Source of the DNA: Campylobacter concisus
GTDB lineage: Bacteria; Campylobacterota; Campylobacteria; Campylobacterales; Campylobacteraceae
Direction: 5' to 3'
Length of the DNA stretch: 64,000 nt
Assembly: GCF_002165775.1 (NCBI RefSeq)
Contig: NZ_NDYP01000001.1
Span: 1 to 64,000, forward strand
Shown: piece by piece, positions 1 to 8,975 of the stretch
Numbering within the stretch: position 1 is the stretch's first letter
Layout: each line of letters starts with the position of its first letter
Notes under the pieces: model-generated
What the model was told of the DNA's origin: nothing
What the model saw: the letters and a program-made list of their open reading frames with translations, nothing else
The model's database searches: none
Program-made: the position numbers and the translations under genes

Positions 1-3000
1 GGAGGCCACATTAGTAACATCAACGCTAATGTAGGAAGCATAGATGCTTTATCTCTAGCAGCAGGTGGAGATAATAACTTTGGTGTAAGTGGAGGAAGTG
101 CTGTTGGGGCTGGAATTGAAGCAACAGGACCTGCTTTACCAGCAGGAAGTATAAAAATTCCATTGTCGGCGTATCTAAACGAAAATATAAACGACGGATT
201 CGTTTTTCATATGCGAAGTCTAGTACATGATATGCCTTATGCCGGATCTACTTTGAATGGATATAGTATAGTTAGATGGATAGACGGTAGGGATTATCTA
301 GTTCCTAACGCTGGAGTAAATACATTTACCCTTCAAGATGGCTGGTTTAAAAGTAATGATGGCAAGTTAGCTATTGGTCAAGATGATGCTAAAGACTTGG
401 TGCTAACAAGTAGTGCTAATTCGGCAAATCATACTGGAGATGTGGCCAAAATAGTAAATCCTTCAAGTGATCTTAGCGTATTTGGCGGAGATAATGGAAG
501 TAAGATTACTTCAGACGGTACTAATATAGATACTAAAATTTATAGCAGCGTAAAGGGTGACGAGATCAATATAACTTCTGACGTAACAGGTACCGGTACT
601 TATGAAATAGATCCGTTTACTCATGAATACATAGGCGGTCAATCTTATATAAGCACCGGTTCAAGTTCGGACAACTTAAATATAGCTCCTGGCGTCACTT
701 TAACTAATACTATAATAAATATGGGTGCTGGAAGCGAAACCGTAAATTTAAAAGGAACCGCTACGGATAAGATTAATTTTAAAGGATCTATCTTGATGAC
801 CGGTGCCGATAACGATGTAATAAATATCGAAAACGCTTCGTTTGACGTAACCGATGAGAGAGTTAGTGTGATAGACGGCGGAAGCGGTAATGACATTATA
901 AACGTAAATTCCGGAGCCGAGCTAAAAAAAGGTACCATGATCAAAAGCGGAAGCGGCAATGACACTATAAACGTAAATTCTGGAGCTAATATTCACGGTA
1001 CCCGACATGAAGGGGCTCTTATACATATGGGTAAGTCTGCTAGTCCTTTAGATAAAGGAGAACAAGGTAATACTTCTGAGCTAAACGTGAAAAACGGAGC
1101 ATTTATGTCTAATGCTAAAATAGAAGTGGTAGCCAAAGAAAATACGATAAATTTTGAAAAAGGAGCTACTACTACTGGTGTTAACATCATAGCGGAAGAT
1201 GTTGGTACAAAAAGTACGATCAATATTAAGACCGATCTAAAAAAATCGGTGGAAGGTAGGAGATCTAGTATTAGCACCGGAGCCGGAGACGACATCGTAA
1301 ATGTGAGTGATAAAGCTGAGCTAACCAGAGTCGAAATGAAATTAGGAGAAGGCCTAAATAAAGTAACTATAAACGATGCTACTATGAAAGGTGGTAGTAT
1401 AGAAAACGGTAATGGCGGTAACGAAATAACATTAACCAATAATGCGGTATTTAGTGAAGCTTATATAAGCACTGGAGATGGTAAAGATATCATAAATATA
1501 AACAACGGTTCAAAATTCGGAGGACTAGGTTCTGGTATAAGTACTAATGCTGGTAAAGACGAGATAAATATAAATAACTCTACAGTAGAAGGCGTAGATG
1601 AATACGATACCGTAGAAGTAAATACTGGTGATGATGTCGATATGATAACTATCAAAGACTCTAATATAAAATATACCGATATTAATACCGGAAACGGTGA
1701 TGATGTCATTCAAGTATTTGATGGATCATCTTTAAATTCTACAAAAATAGAAACCGGAGAAGGCAATGATATAGTTACGTTTGAGCATCATAGTGAGAAT
1801 TATGATTCAGATCCGACTCAGCCTTATTCAAAGCCTATAGCTACTAAAACCGAGATAAATACGGGCAACGGCCGAGATACTGTACTACTAAGCGGTCTAG
1901 GCAATAGCGGTAACTATGCAAATAGAGTAGTATCAGATTTTGACGATGTAAAGATAAATATGGGTGACGGCGATCATAAGCACGTACAGATACACAAAGC
2001 TAAAGTCGAAAAGACTACGATAACTACCGGTAGCAAAGACGATTTGGTGCAAATACAAAGTGACTCTTTAATGGAAGGCGAAAATAGCATAAATACCGGT
2101 GCAGGAGAAGACGACCTAGAAATTAGGGATTCTAAACTTAATGGTACCGCTACCGCAAAAACAGTTATAAATACCGGTGCCGACAAAGATCACGTGGTGA
2201 TTAACAATTCTACTTTAACGCATGCGGTAGTTGATGCGGATAAAGGCGACGATGACGTCGATATCGAAGAAGGAACAATATTTAACTATAGTACTATAAA
2301 TACTTCAGAAGGTAAGGATACTATAACTATTAATCGCGACCCTAGCGATGCTCGCATAACCTTTCAGAGCTCTGCTTTAAATACTGGCGATGGTAACGAT
2401 ACGGTAGAAGTTACAAATACTACGTTCTTAAAACTTGCCGATGGTAACCTATCTGCTATAGATACTGGCAATGGCGACGACACAATCACTATAAAAGACG
2501 GCACTATATTCCAAGACTTCTCTTATATAGCTGCTGGAAATGGTGTAGATACTATAAATCTAGAAAGTGGAGCTAAATTTAATCAAGCTAATGTATATGC
2601 AGATGCCGGCGACGATATAATAAATGTTAACGGAGCAGAATTTAAAGGCGAAAATGCAGGCAATCATAATGCCGGCGTACACGGCGGAGCAGGAGACGAT
2701 AGAATTTTCGTTAACTCTGGAAAATTTGATAATGCTAAAGTAGAGGGTGATGCTGGTAATGACACAATCCATATCAAATCTGGAGCTAGATTTGAAAATG
2801 CTTCTATATATGGTGATAGCATAGATGGTCTAACGACCGGTAACGATACTATCATAGTTGAAAAAGGCGCAACGCTAATTAATACGACTATCGACGGCGG
2901 AGCTGGCTTTGATACATTAAAAGTAGCTGATAATAGCATAGACTTTAGCCATGTTAAAAATATCGAAAAACTAGATATGACTAATGGAGAAAAGACAACC

Positions 3001-3195
3001 TTATCTCTTACAGCTAGCAATGTTCAAGATATATTACGTGATAGTAACGAGAATAAGCTAAAAATAGATGGTGATAGTAATGATGAGCTTACTCTTGGAA
3101 GTAGCTGGACTAAAGGTGCTAGTTCTGGTGGTTATACTACTTATACTAGTGGTACAACTACAATCGAAGTTCAAGATCAAATACACGTACTTTAA
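1..3195 (+). CDS. RTX-like repeat adhesin/surface protein, 3' part (left edge)
   Basis: The reading frame is open from base 1, so the true start lies upstream of the window; a TTG at 163 is only an internal codon. The visible 1064 residues are Asn/Asp/Gly/Thr-rich. From about residue 230 they consist of imperfect repeats of roughly 22 residues. Each repeat joins an RTX-like turn (I-x-T-G-x-G-x-D-x-I-x-I) to a second turn of the type G-A-x-F-x-x-A, which suggests a Ca-binding beta-solenoid. The last 60 residues (LRDSNENKLKIDGDSNDELT, then W-T-K-G and a Thr/Gly-rich strand) resemble the C-terminal type I secretion signal region of large bacterial adhesins. The protein is therefore probably exported by a type I system and acts at the cell surface; its N terminus and transporter are not in the window. 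The repeat reading is direct; the adhesin role is inferred. An S-layer-like RTX protein is the main alternative. Confidence 0.75.
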   Translation, partial: GGHISNINANVGSIDALSLAAGGDNNFGVSGGSAVGAGIEATGPALPAGSIKIPLSAYLNENINDGFVFHMRSLVHDMPYAGSTLNGYSIVRWIDGRDYLVPNAGVNTFTLQDGWFKSNDGKLAIGQDDAKDLVLTSSANSANHTGDVAKIVNPSSDLSVFGGDNGSKITSDGTNIDTKIYSSVKGDEINITSDVTGTGTYEIDPFTHEYIGGQSYISTGSSSDNLNIAPGVTLTNTIINMGAGSETVNLKGTATDKINFKGSILMTGADNDVINIENASFDVTDERVSVIDGGSGNDIINVNSGAELKKGTMIKSGSGNDTINVNSGANIHGTRHEGALIHMGKSASPLDKGEQGNTSELNVKNGAFMSNAKIEVVAKENTINFEKGATTTGVNIIAEDVGTKSTINIKTDLKKSVEGRRSSISTGAGDDIVNVSDKAELTRVEMKLGEGLNKVTINDATMKGGSIENGNGGNEITLTNNAVFSEAYISTGDGKDIININNGSKFGGLGSGISTNAGKDEININNSTVEGVDEYDTVEVNTGDDVDMITIKDSNIKYTDINTGNGDDVIQVFDGSSLNSTKIETGEGNDIVTFEHHSENYDSDPTQPYSKPIATKTEINTGNGRDTVLLSGLGNSGNYANRVVSDFDDVKINMGDGDHKHVQIHKAKVEKTTITTGSKDDLVQIQSDSLMEGENSINTGAGEDDLEIRDSKLNGTATAKTVINTGADKDHVVINNSTLTHAVVDADKGDDDVDIEEGTIFNYSTINTSEGKDTITINRDPSDARITFQSSALNTGDGNDTVEVTNTTFLKLADGNLSAIDTGNGDDTITIKDGTIFQDFSYIAAGNGVDTINLESGAKFNQANVYADAGDDIINVNGAEFKGENAGNHNAGVHGGAGDDRIFVNSGKFDNAKVEGDAGNDTIHIKSGARFENASIYGDSIDGLTTGNDTIIVEKGATLINTTIDGGAGFDTLKVADNSIDFSHVKNIEKLDMTNGEKTTLSLTASNVQDILRDSNENKLKIDGDSNDELTLGSSWTKGASSGGYTTYTSGTTTIEVQDQIHVL

Positions 3196-3210
3196 TATCT
3201 ATACTTTTAA

Positions 3211-3233
3211 TCCCAAAGGAAATTCCTTTGGGA
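3211..3233 (+). terminator. Rho-independent terminator of the RTX-like gene
   Basis: A 10-bp perfect stem (TCCCAAAGGA / TCCTTTGGGA) with a 3-base loop starts 15 bases after the stop codon. It is followed by a T-rich stretch. Confidence 0.85.
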
Positions 3234-3437
3234 TATTCTTTTATCTCACTAAAATTTATAATTGTTCTAGACTTAAAACCAAAATAAGATCAAGAAATAA
3301 ATCTATCAAGCCAAAAGAGTTGCTAAGATAGTGCTGTTAGAGACAAGTTTTATAAAAATTCGGAGATAAATAAAAGCCAAGTGATTTAAAATTTAGCGAG
3401 CAAGAGCTTTTTAAAACCCACACTCGCTATAAAATTT

Positions 3438-4458
3438 TTATTTTCCCTCTGGGTCTAGACCATTTAGGATATAGTTAACTTCATCATCGCTTAGCTCGTA
3501 GTGTAAAAATTCTTATAAAATTTCTTCGTTTCGGCTGCTATATCTATATCTTTAAAAATTTCAGGATGTAATATCTTAGCTGCCCATAAAATTTGCAATG
3601 CCCCCTCGGCGCCGTATCTATCCCAGCTAAAAACGCCGGTAGGATTTACGTAAACTCTTTTATTTTTTTACAGCGTTAGTGTCTGCGTAGATAGGGTTTT
3701 CATATATTTTTTTCAAAATTTCTGGAGCTTTAGCTCTGCCTATGATGATCACATCAGGGTTCATATTTGGTATCTCTTCAGCATTGATTTCAAGCATATT
3801 TCCAGCTTTTTGAACCGCGTTTTGGCCGCCTGCGACACTTATCCACTCGTCTATGATCGTATTTGCGCCGTCAACCTTAAATAAATTCTTGCCATCTGCT
3901 ATGTGAAGCACTTTTGGTCTATCTGACGCAGTGATCTTATCCGTTTTACTTAGCACTTTTTTAGGTTGCCGTCAAAATACTTATTAAATTTCTCCGCGAT
4001 CTTCGGCGCGTCGCCTCCTATGGCTTCTGCCATTATAGATACGCTTCTTTTCATATCCGCATGATTCGTAAATGACGGATAAAGGACGTTAAAGCCATTT
4101 TTTGTTAGTTCCTCTTTGTTCTTTTTGTCTGCGGCTATGACTATATCAGGGCTTAGTTTGACCAGCTCTTCTACTTGCAGGCTCTTGCCGTTTACGCCAT
4201 TTGGAATGCTTGAAATTCTAGGGTATATATGTGCGAACCATTTGTTGTTTTTTATGAGATCGGTTGTTGCGACTATTTTGTCAGCACCACCTAGCATCAA
4301 GACGATTTGGTTATTTGCATACCAAAGCGTAGCGATCTTTTCTACATTTACAGGGACTTTGACGATGTCGCCAGATATGTCTTTAATCTCTCTAAACTAA
4401 GCCGCATTAAGCAAAAGGCCTGTAAACAGCACCATTAAAGCCATGAAAATTTTTTCAT
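3438..4458 (-). pseudogene. Decayed periplasmic iron-siderophore/cobalamin-type ABC binding protein
   Basis: The conceptual minus-strand product is a solute-binding protein of the Fe-siderophore/haem/B12 type. After a good ribosome site (AAGGAG) it has a signal peptide, then REIKDISGDIVKVP, LMLGGADKIVATT, LSPDIVIAADKKN, NPDVIIIGRAKAPEI and a C-terminal Trp-Asp-Arg-Tyr...LNGLDPEGK block. The frame is broken by a one-base loss near codon 4 (T6 at 4450-4455 on the plus strand), an in-frame TAG at 4397-4399, and losses at T6 3957-3962, T7 3663-3669 and A5 3505-3509. All four frameshifts fit loss of one base from a homopolymer. No permease or ATPase gene is adjacent, so this is a solitary relic. 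Genes elsewhere in the window with similar A/T runs are intact, which argues against simple sequencing error, though that remains possible. Confidence 0.85.
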
Positions 4459-4630
4459 TTTTTCTCCTTATGTTAAATATATATTTTTATATATAAGTGC
4501 TAATCCTATACGTTATCGCCTTAATAAACAATATCCTTACAATATAGATTTCTAATTTAGAGCTTTAAAATTTATGAGTGAATGTGAATTTGTATCTATT
4601 ATTGATAGATTAAATTTATAGCAAAGACTC

Positions 4631-4655
4631 CCCTTCTTGCACTTGGCAAAAAGGG
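4631..4655 (-). terminator. Likely terminator downstream of astA
   Basis: A 10-bp stem with one G-U pair (CCCTTCTTGC / GCAAAAAGGG on the plus strand) and a 5-base loop lies 14 bases beyond the astA stop. The U-tail on the minus strand is weak. Confidence 0.55.
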
Positions 4656-4668
4656 AAGAAAAGAGAGA

Positions 4669-6504
4669 TTATTTCTCAAAAGCTTTTTGCAAGCTAAATG
4701 GAAACGCCTGATAGCCCATAGCATTTGTCATCTTTATCTCGATGCTAGGCTCTTTTGCGCCCCACTCAAACTCATCGATGTGTGGGCTAGGAAGTCCTAC
4801 TGGGCGACCTTTTGCGATGTCAAACTGCATGCCAGCAACGGCTGAATAGACCATCACGCTATCAAGGTCATCTTGATACTGCGTAAGGCTAGTAACCGAG
4901 CTATACCACTCTTTGCCACGCTCTTTGCCGTACTCCCAAATTTGCTCAACAGTCTTTTTCTTTTCATCTATTTTATAAACGACCGCGCGAGAGTACTTCA
5001 TGCCAGCGATGGCTGGTTGCTCCATGCCCCTTGTGTCGCCGTTGTCAAAGACACTTAGGTAAATTTCGCCTTTTTTAGACTTGCTATCTATCCTAAATGC
5101 TGTGTGTTGCGTCCATTGCCAGTCAAAGCCACCTTTGTCGCTCTCGTATCCTGGGCATTTTGAGTATTCATCTTCGCAGACTATTTTGTTGCCTTTGCTA
5201 TCAACTGGCTGGAGGAGTTTATCTTTAAATTTATCGCTCCAACCCTTGTGAGCACCCATGATCCATTTTACTTGTTTATCGCGGCCGATCTTGATGACTG
5301 CGTCTTGGTGGCGGCTTGAGATGATGATGCTATCGTCACTTGGGTCATAATCCACGCTATTTACGTGAGCCCAGTTACGTCCAGGACCTGCTCCAACTAT
5401 ATCGCCCCATTTATCGTGTGTATCCATAGACTGAAGCTCATCAGAGCTTGCTGTGTGGCCTGCTTTTTTAGCATCTATGTTTAAGCAAACTGCGCCTTGA
5501 TCAAGCGTTTTTAGCACGATATCGCGGTAAGGATCAAGAATTTCATAAAGCCTAAAGTCATCAACTACGTTGCCATCTCTGTCAAGCTCAACGATCACGT
5601 CGCGCACTGTTCTTACGTTTTTGCCATCAGCCCTTTTGTAGTCGGCATTTGCCACTCGCAAGAAGTAGTGTCCGTTTTGTGCTACGTCCATTGAGTGAGA
5701 GAAGTCGTTGTAGCTAGCTGGTAGCTCGCGGTTAAAAATTTCTCTACCCATGATGTCGTATTTTGCGTATCTTTGGCCATATCCCCAAGTCATCGCACCA
5801 TCGTCATTTTGCTTAAAGCCCATCATAACGCCAGCGTGAAATGGCTGTTTTAGGTCGTAAATTTTGCTTGGTTCAAGATACCATCTTACCTCGCCTTTTG
5901 TATCAAGGATGAAGTTATTTGGGCTATAGTTCCACTCGATCGCACCGCCAGCTGGGTTGTTCCAAACGACTTTTGTACCCTTGCCGGTTTTATTTACAAA
6001 GTTATTTACATAATAAAGCCTGTTTGCAAATTTAGCAGTCGCAGGCTTGGTAACCTCGATCTTGTCAAATAGCGCACCCTTTTGATTTGGCGTGCCAGCA
6101 CTTTCTAGGTAGATGGCTGGAGCGTAAATTTTATAGCTCTCTTTTATATGCTCAGTCTTGCCCTTGTAGCTCTTGTCGTATTCGACCTCAACGGTGTTTT
6201 GATAGTCAGGATACATACCAAAAACTGGGATGCCACCATGTGTGCGAAGATGTTTGTCGGCCACTTTATAGCTTATTACTTGACCGCCTTGTTTTGGCAC
6301 GATGGTTACTTTGGCGTTGCTTAGTGTGTAGCCACCATTTTTGATAACTGCGGTAAGTGGGGCAGTGTCGTAAGGATTTACTACTACTTCGCCGATTTGC
6401 CCAGTTATAGCGTAGTCTAGTTTAGCCCCGCTTGGGCCGCCTATTGCAAAAGCGCTTGAGCAAAGCACAGAAGCTAGCGCAACACAACTCAAAGTCTTTT
6501 TCAT
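4669..6504 (-). CDS. astA: Periplasmic arylsulfate sulfotransferase
   Basis: The 611-residue protein begins with a signal peptide (cleavage probably after SSAFA, about residue 20), followed by an N-terminal beta domain and a propeller domain. It matches the PAPS-independent arylsulfate sulfotransferase family, which moves sulfate between phenolic compounds in the periplasm. Histidines in FSHSMD (about 270), NWAHVNS (about 380) and TQHTAF (about 467), and Arg in SSRHQD (about 398), sit where E. coli ASST has His252, His356, His436 and Arg374; His436 is the sulfurylated residue in that family. Cys443 and Cys450 form a close pair matching the single disulfide that DsbL makes in uropathogenic E. 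coli. A strong AAGGAG site precedes the ATG. The dsbL and dsbI genes follow 1.1 kb away on the other strand, which supports the assignment. Confidence 0.95.
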   Translation of the reverse strand: MKKTLSCVALASVLCSSAFAIGGPSGAKLDYAITGQIGEVVVNPYDTAPLTAVIKNGGYTLSNAKVTIVPKQGGQVISYKVADKHLRTHGGIPVFGMYPDYQNTVEVEYDKSYKGKTEHIKESYKIYAPAIYLESAGTPNQKGALFDKIEVTKPATAKFANRLYYVNNFVNKTGKGTKVVWNNPAGGAIEWNYSPNNFILDTKGEVRWYLEPSKIYDLKQPFHAGVMMGFKQNDDGAMTWGYGQRYAKYDIMGREIFNRELPASYNDFSHSMDVAQNGHYFLRVANADYKRADGKNVRTVRDVIVELDRDGNVVDDFRLYEILDPYRDIVLKTLDQGAVCLNIDAKKAGHTASSDELQSMDTHDKWGDIVGAGPGRNWAHVNSVDYDPSDDSIIISSRHQDAVIKIGRDKQVKWIMGAHKGWSDKFKDKLLQPVDSKGNKIVCEDEYSKCPGYESDKGGFDWQWTQHTAFRIDSKSKKGEIYLSVFDNGDTRGMEQPAIAGMKYSRAVVYKIDEKKKTVEQIWEYGKERGKEWYSSVTSLTQYQDDLDSVMVYSAVAGMQFDIAKGRPVGLPSPHIDEFEWGAKEPSIEIKMTNAMGYQAFPFSLQKAFEK

Positions 6505-6782
6505 AACATCTCCTTTGGATAAATTTTATAAACTCTACTCATAAAGCTTATAAAATTTAGAAAAAGCCTTGGAACGCCCAAGGCTTAAAATAGGTAAAAG
6601 GAGTAATAAAAAATATTGCGTCTTTCGTAATTATAATAAAACCTTATAACATAAAAATCACGATAAACTTTATAATGGCTTAAAATCTAAATTTATATTA
6701 AAAATTTTTGTCTTTTTGGATCTTAAGCTAGCATTTACGCTTTAGCACTTATAATCAGCCCCAAAACAATGGAGCAAAACTT

Positions 6783-7529
6783 ATGACACTAACTTACAAT
6801 GCAAAGAAAATTTATGAAATTTGGTTTGAATCAAAAAGTGAGCTTGAAGAGAGCAATGCTAGCTTTTTAGAGGATTATTTAAATTTTTTAGGCGATATTA
6901 GTGAAGTGATAAATATTGATGAAAAAACAAGACTTTCGGTTATCATCGCCTCTCTTTGCGTGAGTAAAGGCGCAAAAAGCTCATTTAAAAGCTTCGTTAG
7001 GGCTGCTTTAAATGTAGGCATATCAGCAAAAGAGATAAGAGAAATTTTATATCAAGCAGTGCCTTATGCTGGGCTTGGCAAGGTAGAAGATTGTATATTT
7101 TTAGCTGATGAAATTTTTAATGAGCGCTATATAGAGCTCGAAAATATGCCTAAAAAATCAAGAGAGGGCAGAGGTGAGCGAGGCCTTGAGATACAAAGAA
7201 AACTTTTCCCAGCGGTTGATAAATTTATCGCATCAATGCCAAATGATCAAAAACATATAATGGAGTTTTTATCGCAAAACTGCTTTGGCGATTTTTATGC
7301 AAGAGATGGGCTTAGTTTAGAGCTTAGGGAGCTTTTGACATTTGTCTATATCACGACTCTTGGCTTTGCAAAGCCACAGCTTTTAGGACACATTGCCGCA
7401 AATTTTGGTATCGGTAACGATAGAGCTAAGCTAATAAGCGTTGTTACAACTCTTATACCATTTATAGGCTATCCAAGTGCTTTAAACGCATTATCAGCAA
7501 TAAATGAGATAAGTTCTAGTAAAAATTAA
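6783..7529 (+). CDS. Carboxymuconolactone decarboxylase (CMD/AhpD-like) family protein
   Basis: The 248-residue cytoplasmic protein carries two related CMD-type halves. The first includes LCVSKGAKSSFKSFVRAALN and ends YAGLGKVEDC; the second includes ELLTFVYITTLG and ends FIGYPSALNALSAINE, the usual closing motif of the family. The AhpD-type Cys-x-x-Cys pair is not present in the first half (one Cys only), so a thioredoxin-like peroxidase role is unlikely. Members act as decarboxylases, peroxidases or unknown oxidoreductases; the substrate here cannot be told. It is divergent from astA and lies upstream of dsbL in the same direction. A link to aromatic compounds used by the sulfotransferase is possible but is only an inference from position. 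Confidence 0.8.
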   Translation: MTLTYNAKKIYEIWFESKSELEESNASFLEDYLNFLGDISEVINIDEKTRLSVIIASLCVSKGAKSSFKSFVRAALNVGISAKEIREILYQAVPYAGLGKVEDCIFLADEIFNERYIELENMPKKSREGRGERGLEIQRKLFPAVDKFIASMPNDQKHIMEFLSQNCFGDFYARDGLSLELRELLTFVYITTLGFAKPQLLGHIAANFGIGNDRAKLISVVTTLIPFIGYPSALNALSAINEISSSKN

Positions 7530-7644
7530 ATTTTTAATCAATGCGATATCTTGAAAATTTCAGCCAAAATTTATTCTAGCGTTAAATTTGCGGTTGAGCT
7601 TGGTTGTAGAATAACTCAAAATAAATCATCTAAAGGAGATTATC

Positions 7645-8301
7645 ATGAGTTTTCTATCTAAATTTAGTAAGGCTATCTTTGCCGTTGCAGTTGCTGGAGC
7701 GATCAGTGCTAGTGCATTTAGCGAGGGTGAGGACTATGTCAAGCTTGAAAAGCCACTAAGCGCGGGACAAAATACGCTAGTTAAAATTTTTAGCTACGCT
7801 TGCCCATTTTGCTACAAGTACGACAAGAGCGTCACTCCAAAGGTAGTTGAGAAAATTCCTGGACTAAAATACGAACCATTTCACCTAAAGACAAAGGGCG
7901 ATTATGGCGAGGTTGCGAGCAAGGTTTTTGCCGTGCTTATCGTTATGGACGAGGCAAAGGGAGTGAGCTTGTTTGATGAAAATTCGCTATTTAAAAAGGC
8001 TAAATTTGCCTACTATAAGGCTTATCACGACAAAAAAGAGCGCTGGAGCGATGGCAAAGACGCTGAGGGTTTTTTAAAGACTGGACTTGAGGCTGCTGGC
8101 GTTAGTAAGGCTGATTATGAAAAAGAGCTAGCTAATCCAAAAGTGACTGAGCTACTTAAAAAGTGGGATGAGAGCTATGACGTGGCTAAAATTCAAGGCG
8201 TGCCAGCATTTGTCGTAAATGGCAAATATCTCATCATGACAAAATCAATTAGCTCGCTTGACGGCATGGCAGCACTCATCGAAGAGCTTCTTAAAAAATA
8301 A
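7645..8301 (+). CDS. dsbL: Thiol:disulfide oxidoreductase, DsbL/DsbA type
   Basis: The 218-residue periplasmic thioredoxin-fold protein has a signal peptide (AVAVAGAISASA, cleaved near residue 24) and the active site Cys53-Pro-Phe-Cys56. CPFC is the dithiol of E. coli DsbL, whereas DsbA has CPHC. The cis-proline loop is seen as IQGVPAFVVNGKY near residue 190. It would oxidise cysteines of exported proteins, and the obvious client is AstA. A strong AAAGGAG site precedes the ATG. The stop lies 8 bases before dsbI, so the two are almost certainly co-transcribed. Calling it DsbL rather than a general DsbA rests on CPFC plus the astA/dsbI neighbourhood. Confidence 0.88.
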   Translation: MSFLSKFSKAIFAVAVAGAISASAFSEGEDYVKLEKPLSAGQNTLVKIFSYACPFCYKYDKSVTPKVVEKIPGLKYEPFHLKTKGDYGEVASKVFAVLIVMDEAKGVSLFDENSLFKKAKFAYYKAYHDKKERWSDGKDAEGFLKTGLEAAGVSKADYEKELANPKVTELLKKWDESYDVAKIQGVPAFVVNGKYLIMTKSISSLDGMAALIEELLKK

Positions 8302-8309
8302 GGCGTCAC

Positions 8310-8930
8310 ATGAGCTTTTTTAAAAAAATGGCTAAATTTCAAGACTCACGCATCTCTTGGGCGATCTTAGTCTTTGTAAGCGTTGCACTTGTCGTTATTG
8401 CGCACTCGCTCTTTCAAAACTACGCTTATATGCCTCCTTGCGAGCAGTGCGTCTATATACGTTTTGCATTTTTATGTATGGCGCTTGGCGGCGTGATCGC
8501 TATGATAAATCCTAAAAATTTACTATTTGCTCTAATTGGCTATGTCTTCGCCTTTTGGGGAGCGGTACAGGGCATAATGTATAGCGTAAAGCTAGCTAAA
8601 ATCCACGATGCGGTGCATGGTGATGATCCTTTTGGCGTGCAGGGCTGCTCTACTGAGCCACACTATCCATTTGGTTTGCCGCTTGAAAAGTGGGCTCCTG
8701 ACTGGTTTATGCCAACGGGAGACTGCGGATATGACAGCCCTATGGTGCCTGATGGCGTGGTGCTAAGTGATTTGCAAAAGAGCATAGTTGATCTTTATGC
8801 GGACGGCTGGTATCTTGTGCCTTCATCTAAATTTATGTCGATGGCTGATTGCACGCTGCTTGGATTTGGCATTTGTTTTATAGTGCTTGCACTTATGCTT
8901 GTTTCAAAGCTTTTATCCTTTTTAAAATGA
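8310..8930 (+). CDS. dsbI: Inner-membrane disulfide oxidoreductase DsbI (DsbB family)
   Basis: The 206-residue membrane protein has four predicted membrane segments (about 17-36, 50-63, 70-90 and the C-terminal 183-203). Its first periplasmic cysteine pair is Cys44-Glu-Gln-Cys47, just after the first segment; the second pair is Cys113 and Cys139 in a long loop between segments three and four, a DsbI-like enlargement of the DsbB layout. DsbB-family proteins reoxidise DsbA/DsbL and pass electrons to quinone. It is expressed with dsbL (8-base gap). A 9-bp palindromic hairpin follows the stop. Confidence 0.88.
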   Translation: MSFFKKMAKFQDSRISWAILVFVSVALVVIAHSLFQNYAYMPPCEQCVYIRFAFLCMALGGVIAMINPKNLLFALIGYVFAFWGAVQGIMYSVKLAKIHDAVHGDDPFGVQGCSTEPHYPFGLPLEKWAPDWFMPTGDCGYDSPMVPDGVVLSDLQKSIVDLYADGWYLVPSSKFMSMADCTLLGFGICFIVLALMLVSKLLSFLK

Positions 8931-8934
8931 ATTT

Positions 8935-8958
8935 AGTTAGCCCAAATTTGGGCTAACT
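8935..8958 (+). terminator. Hairpin after dsbI, probable terminator
   Basis: The sequence AGTTAGCCC-AAATTT-GGGCTAACT forms a perfect 9-bp stem a few bases after the dsbI stop. A U-tract is lacking, so termination may be partial; the next gene begins 18 bases on. Confidence 0.55.
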
Positions 8959-8975
8959 TAGGATATACTGCACGC

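Noticed and set aside
645-3020. Several minus-strand open frames of 60-150 codons within the RTX-like gene
   Set aside because: They are antisense shadows of a low-complexity repeat coding sequence; they have no ribosome sites and their products are Ser/Pro/Leu-rich without family likeness.
6087-6344. Plus-strand frame of 85 codons inside astA, Cys- and Trp-rich
   Set aside because: Antisense to a well-supported catalytic gene; no start signal and no recognisable domain.
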